A program made the translations under genes and the position numbers. From Opisthocomus hoazin (Eukaryota; Chordata; Aves; Opisthocomiformes; Opisthocomidae), in NCBI RefSeq assembly GCF_030867145.1, contig NC_134436.1, positions 5,146,001 to 5,210,000 of the forward strand: a stretch of DNA of 64,000 bases, in the 5' to 3' direction. How positions within the stretch are numbered: position 1 is the stretch's first letter; each line of letters opens with the position of its first letter. Positions 13,780 through 24,722 of the stretch are shown piece after piece. The notes below the pieces were generated by a model. The model had not been told where the DNA came from. It saw only the letters and a list, made by a program, of their open reading frames with translations, and did no database searches.

Positions 13780-14225
13780 AATTGTGAATGAAACTTAACA
13801 AAACAGGATTTGGAGAAGGCCAGCAGAAGGAAAGAAGTTTAAAGTCATTTGGATATGTCAAATGTATTCAAAATGAGAGGATCTGATGAAATGCACCCAA
13901 GAACATTGAACCTTTGGTGGTTATCTTAAAAATGTATGAAGGCATAGAGGTCCCTGGAGATGAGAGAAGCACCTCTCTTTAAAGAGGATACTTTAAAAAA
14001 AAAAAAGTTAAAAAAATTGAATCATCATTTTAATCTTAATTCCCTGAAACAGGCTGGAAGAAAGTCTTAAATGAGCAACTTGTAAGATGTAAAATGATTA
14101 ATAAAATCAAAGAACATGGGTTTGTCAAGAGCCAGTCATGTCAACCCAGTTTAATTTCCTTCTTTGATAAGGCAACAGGCATACTTGATGACGGGGAAGC
14201 AGAAAACACGAATGAGGCCTTTTGC
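13780..14225 (+). mobile_element. Ancient CR1-type LINE fragment (RT region)
   Basis: The plus strand reads degenerate CR1 ORF2. After gatgaaatgcacccaag (the 'GPDGIHP(R)'-like region) comes a stretch around 14,094-14,190 giving INKIKEHGFVKSQSC then SLISFFDKATGIL. This corresponds to the CR1 block QHGF.KGRSCLTNLI.FYDKVT. Stops, frameshifts and an A-rich run (about 13,993-14,017) show that it is dead. Confidence 0.75.
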
Positions 14226-17200
14226 ATTTTCTCACGGGACAGCCTCAGACAAGCTGAGAAAATACCCTCTAAAAACAATCAGAGCTCAACTGGCAGAGTA
14301 ACCACCCCCAGAGAGGAGTGGATCAAGGGGGAAGGAGGTTTCTCCAGCCTCCACTATGGCTCTAGAGGAGGGGCTGTCAACCTTCCTCTCCATACAGCCA
14401 ACGGACTGCCATTCTCCAATTTGGCAGTCAACAGTTTTGCCCAAGGACAGCTCCTTGCCCAAGGAAAATTGAGGCCAAACCTTTGTCATGCCCATTTCTA
14501 GCACCGCATGTTGGTTTGTCCTTAATTTCCCCCTGACATCAGCATCTCCATGCATATTTAAGTACAAACATTTGATGCAGCATTATCCCATATTAACCTC
14601 AGATACTGGCATCGAGCCGAGAAGATGCTTTTGGTGGAGTCAGTCACTCCACCCATTTTTGAAATGGTGTAAATCCCCACAAGCAGCCTGTGAAGCCTGT
14701 GTGTGAGTATGGAAGCTTTGCCGCTCCGCTCCCGGCCCTGCGGATGGACAGACGGACTGATGGATGGGGACCCTTGCAAGCCCCAGTTGAGGGACTTTGT
14801 GAGCTGTAAGAACGGCTGCTGGAGAAATGCAGGAACAGAAGCTTTTGATACAGTTTCAAACAATGTGTAATTATCAGGTACCTGAAAATTAGCCCATCTG
14901 TGCCTCGGGAAAAGACAATGAGAAGTTATGTGTTACTAATGGCTGAAAAGCGCTGGCAACACAAAACAGGAAATTTTTCAGTAAACTTTTTTCTTAAGGT
15001 AATGTAATTACACCGCGTAATCCCCAAATCTCCTGACTTTTTGGTGGTTTTTGATAAAGCTTACGTGGTCTTCATCCTCCTTTCTTTTTCCTCTCCTCCT
15101 CATTGCAGCAGCACAGTCTTTGGCATTTTGAGCAGTGCCAGCTGTCTGGCTGGGCCACCTAAAGCAGCAGATGTGGGTAACATAAACTGCCTTTACAACA
15201 GAATAGCTAATGACATGTATCAGGTTTTTCTAAAGCAGATTGTAAATACCCACCATGCCTTTGCCACAGCCTCACTATCTGAATGCAAAGCACCCGAGCT
15301 TGTAATACCATTTTGGGTAAAATTTCTGTGCTGGTAGAGTTGGCTGGCCAGAGTCTGGGTCCCTGATCCAGGTCAATGCACATGCAAGCATCAGCGTGGT
15401 TCAGATTTAGGACCCCTTTTGTTTTCTCTGCTTTTGGTCCCTGCTGATCCAACATGCAAAAAAAAAAAAACAAACAAAAAAACCCCATGCTTTCTTTAAG
15501 CGCCTTGAGGATCCAGTGATAAGGTCTTTGGGGGCTGGTGAAGCAAAACTGGAATAGCAGAAAACTCATGCAAACAGTCCGGGCAGGGTAAATAGCTCAT
15601 GATTTTTTTATTCATACTTTTGTCTGTGGAATAACTGGGAGCAAATTGCTTTTTCCTTTCCCAGTCCAAATTATTCAGAGAATTTTTCTGCTGATTTTTG
15701 CTATTCTCCCTTTTGAGAGCGTTTGCTCTCGAAGATGGCCCGCTTAGCTCTGAATGGAAAGCAAATGTTGCCTTCACCTTCAGTGAACTTTGAAGCAATT
15801 GATTTTTGCCGGCATGAAAGAAGAGCTGAGAAGTGACAGCTCGTGGGCTTTGCGGAGGATGAATTTTGTCATTTCACGACTGTCCGTGCAGGAGGATGCA
15901 GACATCCCAGAAGAAAGATGACAGATGCTCTTTCAACTCATGCCTGTTCAGCCACCAGCCCTGTCCTCTTTCACACCGGAGTCCCCGGACAGCCAGCTTC
16001 TCTGCAGCCGCCGTGCAGACACTTTAAGACAGTCCTGTAATAGGGAGGACTCCAAGGAAAATTATTCTTGCTAGCTTTTGTCTGGCAATCTGAGGTCAAG
16101 AAAACAAACCGCTTCCTCTCCAGCGCTGCAGCAAGAAATGCAGCCAAGCGCCGGCACCGAGAATAAAGGCAGAGTTGGCACAAACACAGGAGCTTCTTAA
16201 ATGAGTTCGCCATTAGCCGGAAGGGCTGCAAATTGAAGCGAAGATAAGCCCCTTAGCATTTCCCTTCTTTAATCCAAGCCTCATAAAAGCGGAGATGTGT
16301 TCCTATTCAGTGGGCTTTATACAGAGGCAGGTATTTCATTTACCCGAAAAAACCTGGATCGGATAAATTATTAATGTTATTTATAAAGGCAATTCTGCCA
16401 TTCAGCAACTTCTTTTGGATCCCTATGCTTAATCTCACTGCTTAGCATAAGATACACTCCAGTTAAAAGGCAAAATCACATTCTCTTACAAGGCCTGCAA
16501 AATAACGGAGTGCTGAGGTGCCTGAAAAAGGGTTGTAGTTTAAATTCTGCTTTAAAGACTAATACATTTATCAGTGGCAAACATAAGCCCTGACTTCCAC
16601 TTGCTTGTACCCTCCCTTGGTGCTGGATGGGGCCTCACTCGCACGCATCAAGAGCCGTCAAAGCTACTCAGCGAGAACGATGAGGATGCAAAACACGCTA
16701 GTGCTCATACGAGCCTCTGAAAGGCTGTTTGGTGGCTGGCTGGAGCCATATGGTGAGACAAGTAACCCCGTCCTCTCCTATAACGTGTCCTATAATGTGT
16801 CTCCCTCTGGGACACCCACAGCGATGACTTAGGCTTTTGCAGGCTCAGCTCTACACCCACTCCACGGATCAGGGTGTTATCAAGGACAGACGCACCACAA
16901 GAAATACCCAAAGGTCTCATCGAACAGAGGCGTGGGCTCACACAGCTGGGTGATGGAGTCAGGATGCTCGGAGTCCCAGAACAGGTCCTCAGACACCATG
17001 GGAGAGCTGCCAGCCGGGTGGCATTGCAAATCTCAGCCCCAGCAAAACCAGCGTGGCACAGAACCATGAGGAGCAAGGGAATAACCATGAGAACCTGGGA
17101 GTTCCAGTGCACAGCCAACGCCGCCCTTTCAGTTGCAACAGTGCGACGCGGTGGACCAGTTCCCATGGCGGAGCACCAGGACAGGTAGAGCAGCAAACCT

Positions 17201-20200
17201 CCCGTCAGCGGGGTGGCAATGGGTGATCTGGGGTTAAATGACCACACCGAGGAAGAGGAGAGTCAGCACCTCCCAAAAAAGATGTGCTCAATCCTCCAGG
17301 AGGGGAACAACGGCTCCTCACTCCCACATCGGGACTACACGGGAATTCACTAAAACGCATCCCCCCTGCAGCCCCACGTACATCCTGGTAGTTGTCACAG
17401 CGCAGTCGCACGCAGCCACCAGCCGCCCTCCAAATGGGAGGGTAACACACACGTTGCACATGAGGGAATGGCAGGGAGGTTTGGAAAAACTCTCACAAAA
17501 CGTTTTCTCCACACAGTACGTATGTTCCCTGAAATCCTTTTTTCAGCTTTTTCCTCTCCAAAGCCTGCACGACAAACTGCTTAATTGAGCAGCCAGCACT
17601 GGCTGATGTTTCGTTTCAGCACAATTTGAACCAAAGGGAAGTATTTTTGTTTGCTAAACTCGCTCAACCTTTTCACAGTAGGGTTATGACAGCAACGTGT
17701 ATTTCTCATAGATGGCATCGGCCCCAGGGAAGCAGCACTCGGGAGGTTCAGGTTCCATTTTTTCTCCCGGACTGGGTGCCGGGGACGAGCAGCGGCTCGC
17801 GGGTGGCAGCGTGGTTTGCCTTTGATCAGCCACGAGCAGGGAGGGCTCCCGCAGCTGCACTTGAAGCTGGAAATGTCTAAGCTATGGGCACCACAGAGAA
17901 GCGCACTTTTATGTCAAAATGACTTATAATAAGATTTTAAGTTTGTTCAGGGAGCTGGAATGAAATATTTAAACACAGCATCATAGCAGCATTTTATTCG
18001 TGTGAAAATGCTGAAATGCCATTTGCAAATCAGAAATGTTTTAAAATTTGCTTTGAAATAGCAGCATCTTTATGCAACTGTTTTGGTTTTTTCTTTCCAG
18101 GAGGAAAGAAATGGGGGAAAAAAAGCTGAGATATTGGCCATTTCCTCACAAATGAGATGTCTGCTTTTCAGTCTGTTCTGGTGAGTCTGGTTGGAGCCAT
18201 CGATCCCATTTGGAGCAGGCAGAATCAGCCTCAAGAGCAGCCTACGATGTTGCATCCAGCATTCAAATTACATTATCTTTGTTTCTTACACTGACGACAA
18301 GACATTTAGTTTGGAGAATTCCACTGGGCATTAAAGCTGCTCTGAAGGGTTTGCATGATTTGAAATAAATGCCATAAAAGAAATAGCAAGTTCTTGTAGA
18401 CAAGCACAGCTGTCCTACTTTTTTTTCTTTTTTTAAATTGGGGCAGTTTTCACTTTCTTTAGGTACAGTTTATTCATTTGCAGTTCTTAATTTCCCAACA
18501 TATATATTATATCTTGCTAAACACAAGCAGCCAGCTTGCTTCAGCCCCTCTGCTAGTTTCTCATCCGATTCTTCGCTGTTCCCAAGCAGCGCACAGCTCC
18601 GGGCAGGTAGCCCAGAGCCACCCAAGCTCTTCAGCACCTGGGTCTGGGTGGCATTTGAGCCATACAGAAACTCAGTCACTGAATTCTGAGAAGCGAATTA
18701 AACTGTTTGCAGCGGGAAAAGCAGTTCTTTAGGCAGTTCTGGACAAATTTGGCATTCAAGGCTCAAATTGTCAGTAAGAGAGGGTTACTCTGTAATAGTG
18801 ACCAAAATGTACTAGAATTCAGTGTCTTAGAAGGATCAAAAAAGCCCCACATTGCTTAAGATGATGTTTGTCTTTAAAAAAAGACCTGATTTGTATACAG
18901 TTTGTTCATAGGGGTTTTTAATACAAAATTCAAAGAACTGTAAAGATAAAATGTTGGCAAGCAGCATAAAAAAATGCTTAAAAATAACATATGAAAGTGT
19001 CAGAAGAAATGCGTATCATTTATCCAAAACATTAAGGATCAAAAATAGCTGATATGGTTGAAAAGAGAAGGAGAGTAGACATAGAAAAATCCTTCCGAAC
19101 CAAAGGCAGCTCTAAATGGAGAGTGCAGACAGAAGCATGTCTTGGCCAGTTAAATGTACAATGATTATGTCAGGCTAGTACAAGATTTTAAGGCACAAAA
19201 GGCAGCCTCCTCAGCAGCCGGCATGGGTAGGGCGGACCCGGGAATTTTCTAGTCCCCAAGCTGTAGGAGAAGCTATGGTGGTCCTACGGCTTTCTTTTTG
19301 GCTCAAGCTGTCCCCTACATAACCAACATTTAGGAAGCCAGCAGATCTCCAGCCTGCAAACATTGCTCTTCTAAATCCTCCCCGAGATTTGATCCAATAG
19401 AGCCAATGTGAAGTCTCTCATAAGTTGTAGATGCATTGTGAAGTTAAGATAAAATCTGCCTGTTTTAGCATGGTGATAATCGGGAGCTCACACCATCTCC
19501 GCCTGACCCTGATTTCCCCATTACTTCATCAGCTCACTGATGTTTCAGGCCCTGCTTTCTTGCTGATTAAGCGCTCTCAGCCATTTCCAGCATCCGAGCC
19601 TGCACCAGCCTCTCTTTCTGCTTCTTTCAGAGCCCACCTGCTCACATGTATCTCCCAGACACGTAAATCTGGCTGCGATTTCTTGTGCCCTAAAAGCAGA
19701 TCCTAATCAATGATGTTCCCACCATACGGACGGAACAGCACTTAAAGTGTAGCCATGCTTGGAAACCTACAGACAACTGGCGGCACGTTAGCCGATGCTT
19801 TTGGCCACGTGCCGTCCTCACTCGCCTGCTTCTTGCTGCTACAAACAGGGAGGCAAAACTCCTGCGATCATTGTGCAGGTGATTAGAGGAAATTGCGTTG
19901 CTGAAGCGCTCTGTGGCTGCAGCCGTGCTTCAGCTCTTGACTTGCCTGCTGGTAAGCTGCCAGCGAGAGGGAAGTGTAGGCATAAAATGAATAGCAGAAG
20001 AGATTGCAGGTAATTATGTTTCTTAAGCTGTTAACAGGATTGGCCATTTGATAAATGAGAGGATTTGGGAATGTTTTGTCACTGACAAGCCATTGTAAGA
20101 TCCGAGTGGAAACAGGAGCGTTTCTCTTCCGTAGCACGAACAAGAAGGAAATTCTCCCGGGATGCTTACGCACCGTGAAATTCATCTGAAACCTGGATGC

Positions 20201-20277
20201 CAGCGCATGGAGGCGAAAGGACAGATACAGGACTCCTTCTGCTGAAAAAAACTAGAACCTTTCACATGCTATTCGAT
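14226..20277. other. Gene-free sequence with some constraint-like AT-rich blocks
   Basis: No exons were recognised. An A-rich simple stretch lies at about 15,459-15,482. Parts such as 14,860-15,060, 15,600-16,260 and 17,890-18,060 are AT-rich, free of transposon similarity and keep scattered CpGs, so they may be conserved regulatory DNA. I cannot support boundaries. The long minus-strand frame at 16,705-17,247 (180 aa) has no recognisable domain. Confidence 0.4.
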
Positions 20278-20690
20278 TGGTTTTGGTGCCCCTCTGGAGT
20301 CCCCGGAAGCTTCTGTTCTTTTATGGTGTGTGTCCCCCAACATCCCTGCATATGTTTTTTTGTGCCACCAGGGCCCCTCAAATCCCTCCATCTGCTTTTC
20401 AGTGCTCTGAATCCCTCTGTCTCCCCTCTGGTTCCCTCTGCCTCTTGGTTTTCTTCTGCAGTTCCCAAGCTAGCTGGAGAGGTGAGAGGGAAACCAGCAC
20501 TGCTCTGTTTGTCCTTCTGCACCAACAGTGCCTCTCGGGGTGGTTTTGGGTACCCCTGGAGCCCCTCTGTTTCTTTTTCCAGTGCCCTCGAGGGCCTTGG
20601 TGTGCCTTTCGGGGTGCCCCGGAGCTTTCAGTCTGCTTTTTGCTGCCCCCCACCCTTGGAACTCTGCGTGCTTTGGTGTCCCCAGGAACC
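20278..20690. repeat. Degenerate pyrimidine-rich tandem repeat
   Basis: A loosely repeated module of about 50-65 bp recurs several times: ggtgcccctctggagtcccc, then a (g)ctt(c)tgtt/ctgctttt tract, then cagtgcc. Clear members start near 20,283, 20,368, 20,430, 20,552 and 20,608. It keeps all frames open for long stretches, which explains the overlapping 199- and 211-aa plus-strand frames. A related single unit (agtgccccctgaagccttctgt) occurs at about 26,463. Confidence 0.5.
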
Positions 20691-22235
20691 CTCCATGGGG
20701 TCCGTGGGTCCCATCACGCAGCAGCGAAGCAAGAGCAAGACCCACGGTCTCACAGCCATCTGCATGGGGACAGGATGCAGGGACACATCTTTTTAAGCCA
20801 TTCGCCAGTGAGTTGGTCTGAAGCAGAAGGGCAGGATGAGAGCTCAACCTGCTTCTTGGGAGGGGAACCAGGACTCACTCCAGGGATGGTGCAGGAGGCT
20901 GCTCTGGCGTGAAGGATTTTGCTCTGCAGCAAGGCAGGGTGGCATCAGTAAAGTGAATTGCACAGTTTAAAGTTGTACCAAAAATCATCTCAGATGTCAG
21001 CGCTGCGCGGCCGGTGGCTCCGGGCATCTCCCATGGACATGGCCCTCTCTGCCGTGACCCCCTGGAGCCTACATCCTGCCTGGTACAGATCTCACTTTCA
21101 CTGCAGAGGTCAGAGAAAGTGCTAAGCAAAGAAGAAATAAAACTCTCCAAAACTGATCCCTTGTGCTGCTTTCTGGGGCTGCCTCCCCCAGCCAGGGAAG
21201 GTTCTTTGCAGGATCAGAGCCCAAGGCAGCTCATTTGTGTGCAAGAGCAAAGGGGGAGGGGAAGGCTCCCCCAAGCCTCCATCACAGATTTTCACTTCTT
21301 TGCTTTACCTGTTTTTTAGCAGCCAAGGCCAGGTTATTTGTACTGCTTTGGTTTCCCTGCCATTATTAGCGGGGAAGCGTTGCTGGGAAGAAGCTGGTGC
21401 CCCTCAAATCTCATTTTCCCAGCAGAGCCTGGGCAATGGGCGGAGAAGACACACTCTTTGCTTCAGTCCTGAGAGCAGTCTGAAGCAAGGGCTGGGTGCC
21501 CAAGGAAGAGAGGCGGGATGGGGGCAATGAAGCCATTTTTTCTTTGTAGCACATCCTGCACTGGGCAAGCGATAGCAGAAATCCATCCAGACAGCCCGGA
21601 CACGTGCACAGCCCCACCTTCTCCCCAGAGACAGGATGAGCAGCCCCCTCTCCAGTGCCCCTACCTGGGGAAGAAGCTTCTGTGGTCCTGCCTGGCTGGC
21701 ATTCCCAGCAGGCACTGGCTGCCTGTCGCTGAGGAAGCAGATAAAGCAGCAGCTGCCTCTCTGGGAGGTTTAGGTAGTAGGAGACACAAGCAAGTTCTGG
21801 CAGTTTTACGTCTGAGCTCTTCCTAACAGCAAACAGGTGATTCAGCCTGAACAGACATACTAGATAGGAAGAAGAGACACGTTTTGACCCCAGCTGCATC
21901 AGTTGGTAGCAGCATCCCGGAGGGACACAGCCTTGGTGGTTCTGCCCTGGTGCCAACTCCCCAAGCAGAGCAGTGTCCTGCCCGTGCGTCACACTGCCAT
22001 TAGTCTGCTTCTGTACCAACTGCAAACAACCCCAAAGATTGCACTTTTGGGAAACAGGTTTGGTCTGTTAATAGACTCTGCTCCAGCAACCAGGGCTCTT
22101 AAGAACAGCAATCACTGCAGAGACTGGGTTACATGGATGCAGAAACCCTGAGCAGCATTTGTATCCTCACACAACTCATACAGGCTGCAGAGTGAGGTCT
22201 CGCAGCCACCTTCACCCCCTGTCTCGGCCCTTGTG
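20691..22235. other. Gene-free sequence, nothing recognised
   Basis: GC-rich non-coding DNA with open frames on both strands, including a 204-aa minus-strand frame at 21,411-22,025. None carries a recognisable domain and none is flanked by matching splice sites. Confidence 0.5.
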
Positions 22236-22409
22236 GTGGGGCCTGCCCTCCCCCCCACCTCTGCACGTAAGCCTCATCTCATTACCCTGTAAAGGAAATC
22301 TTTTTAGAGACTTCTCTTAAAGGTTTCCTTATAAGGGAAGTCTTTTTTAGAGACTTCTCTTAAAGAGTAACAAGATGAGACTTAAGTGCAGAGGTGGGCA
22401 TGGCCCAAC
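22236..22409. repeat. Imperfect inverted repeat (about 170 bp hairpin)
   Basis: The left arm 22258-22292 (cctctgcacgtaagcctcat...) is the reverse complement, with about seven mismatches in 35, of the right arm 22360-22394 (...atgagacttaagtgcagagg). Pairing extends outward, where the left arm has ggggcctgcc...cacctctgc and the right arm has gcagaggtgggcatggccc. The intervening 67 bp contain a direct duplication: a segment ending agagacttctcttaaag occurs at about 22297-22322 and again at 22339-22365. This could be a foldback/MITE-type DNA transposon remnant or a transcribed hairpin. No terminal motif or target-site duplication could be confirmed. Confidence 0.8.
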
Positions 22410-23093
22410 TGGAGTGGCTGACGCTGCCAGACTTTGCTCCCCAGCTGATGTGAATAGTGTGGGCACAAAAACGCCACTCAGGTTTTCTGCCCTCACACAG
22501 CTCAGTCTCTGCAGCAATCACTGTTCAACAACCAATTAAGTTGGGGTGTGCTTGCTTTCCAGGTGCCCTACTATCCTCTCCCTGAACAAACACCTTCTAC
22601 CCTCCATTTAATGGCAACGTTTATGAAGCGTATTGGAACAAGCACTTCAGCAGCTGGAGCTGTGTTTGCTGGGCCCTTCCTGAAACGGAGTAAAGAGCAA
22701 GCCGGGCTGAAGGGAGCATCTGTGAAGGCAGAGAAACAGCCCATTCTGGTACCTACCCACTGCAAGGAAATAAGAGCTGCTGCAGCAAGACAGCCACGGC
22801 TGCTGGCTGCCCCTTTTAGCTCCACCAGCACAGCAACAAGCTTGTCCTGGTGCAGGAGCTGTGGGACAAGCTGAGGATGAGGAGCACGGCAAGGTCTGCT
22901 TGAGATCTGTTACTAGGGATTAAGCAAACAATGCATTGAATAAACCAAAACTCACCTTGTCTCAGTTGTGGCTTGCTCCTCTTTTTATTTCCAAGAGCAA
23001 AATTAACCCAGCATGATGCCAGCATGCTTGATTCCTGCTCAGTGCTTCCTATGGTGCAGCTCCCCAGCGAGGGCTGCAGGGATTGGCAAACAC

Positions 23094-23121
23094 AGGCCCT
23101 TTCCTCCAGGCCCTTTCCTCC
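23094..23121. repeat. 14-bp perfect tandem duplication
   Basis: The unit aggccctttcctcc is repeated exactly twice (23094-23107 and 23108-23121). It is a short local duplication with no apparent function. Confidence 0.85.
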
Positions 23122-24549
23122 TGTGGCAGCTCCTTAAGGGGTAAATGAAGGCAAAAGCCAGTTCCTGCTCCTTAAAACAGGGTCTCTGGAAAACAAGGTC
23201 ACTTCCTCCTCACAGCTCAAGCTGAAGTCTGAAATGGTGGCCCCAAGCAGCTGGTGGAGGGCAGGCAAGAGGTGAAATAGCAGTTATTCTTAGCAATGAG
23301 TACCTATGAAAACAGAAAAATAGCAGGAACAGAAACTCCAGACGCTTTTCCTCTACAAACAATAGGACTCCAAACCCTGTTTTCACCCAAGCAGGGGCAG
23401 GCATGCAGATGTGCACCCTGGATTTGTGCCCCTTTGCTCTCACAGCCCCAGCCAAGCCCAGGGCTTCACTTGTCCACACACAGCAGGAGCCAAAGCTCAT
23501 CCAAAAACACAGGGCAGCCACAGGAACACAACTGCCACCTTGAGTGGGTTGTAGTTCAAGCATAGTGATGCTTGTTCTTGCCAGTATATTTAGGAAAGGA
23601 AGATGGTTTGCCAGCCCACGCCTAGGGCAGTTGGATGAGCAAGACTTCCCAAAGGGCTTACACACAGTGGCAGCCTTTGCCATTAATAAAACCCTTGCCA
23701 GCCATGGGAACTGGAATGATCAGAAAATGCTTTTATCTACAACGAAGAGCATCTGACAAGGGAAGGCTGAGACAGCTGCTACCTTTAGTCCCAGCCAGCC
23801 CTAGGAGACATGCCCACAGGCAACCCCAGCACCACAAAGACGACCTCAGTCCAGAAGCGAACCACTACCCACTCCAAACAGCCCCAGCTCACCAGCTGAC
23901 CCCCTGGAGGGAAGCCCTCCCGCAGCCTTGCACCCCTGTGAGGGAGGCACCAGGCCCTCTGGATGTTCCTCTCAAACAGTGACTGGAAAACAAACTCTTC
24001 AACTCAGATTTAACTGTGCTCCTGCTTGTTTGACCCCCATCAGCCTTTTGCATGGGGAGAGCACGGTCCAGCTCCTGCCTCTGCAGTGCAGCACTCCATG
24101 CTTTCACTGCAGAGCCCTGAAAACAGCCCCCCACCCACCACCTCAGTCATGGGGGGGACCTTGCAGAAGAGCCTGCAATCACTGTACCTCTGTCTAGCAG
24201 CAAGAGATCCCCTCCCAGTCCCCCTGCCTGGACCTTCTGGGCACAACCAACCCACCAGGAATGGGGTACACAGGCTCCCAAAGCCTCCTTGGGGTTTAGC
24301 TTTGGTCACTCACCACTTCAGGGCACTTATCTGACATCTCCTTCCACACCCACATCCTCCCTTGCTCCTCATATCATCAGGGCTGTGCTCCTCGCCAGGG
24401 ACTTCTGACGCTTCATTGTGGCAGAACAGTATTGTCTCTGCTGAAAGAAAGGTTCTTGTGAGTAAATGAGGGTACAATCAGACCAACACGGGTCTCTCCA
24501 ACACCCCAGGTCCCAGGTAAGTCTCCTGCCCTGCAAAGTCCAGCCTAAC

Positions 24550-24722
24550 ATAGAATCATAAAATCATAGGTTGGAAAAGACCTCTAAGATCATGAAGTCC
24601 AACCATCAATCCAACACCACCATGCCTACTAAACCATATCCCGAAGTGCCACATCTACACATTTTTTGAACACCTCCAGGGATGGTGACTCAACCACCTC
24701 CCTGGGCAGCCTGTTCCAATGT
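24550..24722 (-). mobile_element. CR1 LINE, 3' end, 5'-truncated
   Basis: It starts with atagaatcataaaatcatag, then ggttggaaaagacctctaag and catgaagtccaacca. This is the reverse complement of a common avian CR1 3' terminus. On the minus strand it encodes the ORF2 C-terminus, including [17 protein letters not shown], which is a diagnostic CR1 motif. The copy breaks off right after the cctgttccaatg block because of 5' truncation. Confidence 0.96.

Noticed and set aside
16705..17247. 180-aa minus-strand ORF
   Set aside because: No domain, no conserved start or splice context, and overlapping plus-strand frames of similar length.
20197..20912. Two overlapping plus-strand ORFs of 199 and 211 aa, plus minus-strand ORFs
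   Set aside because: All frames are open because of a degenerate pyrimidine-rich tandem repeat. The translations are repetitive and domain-less.
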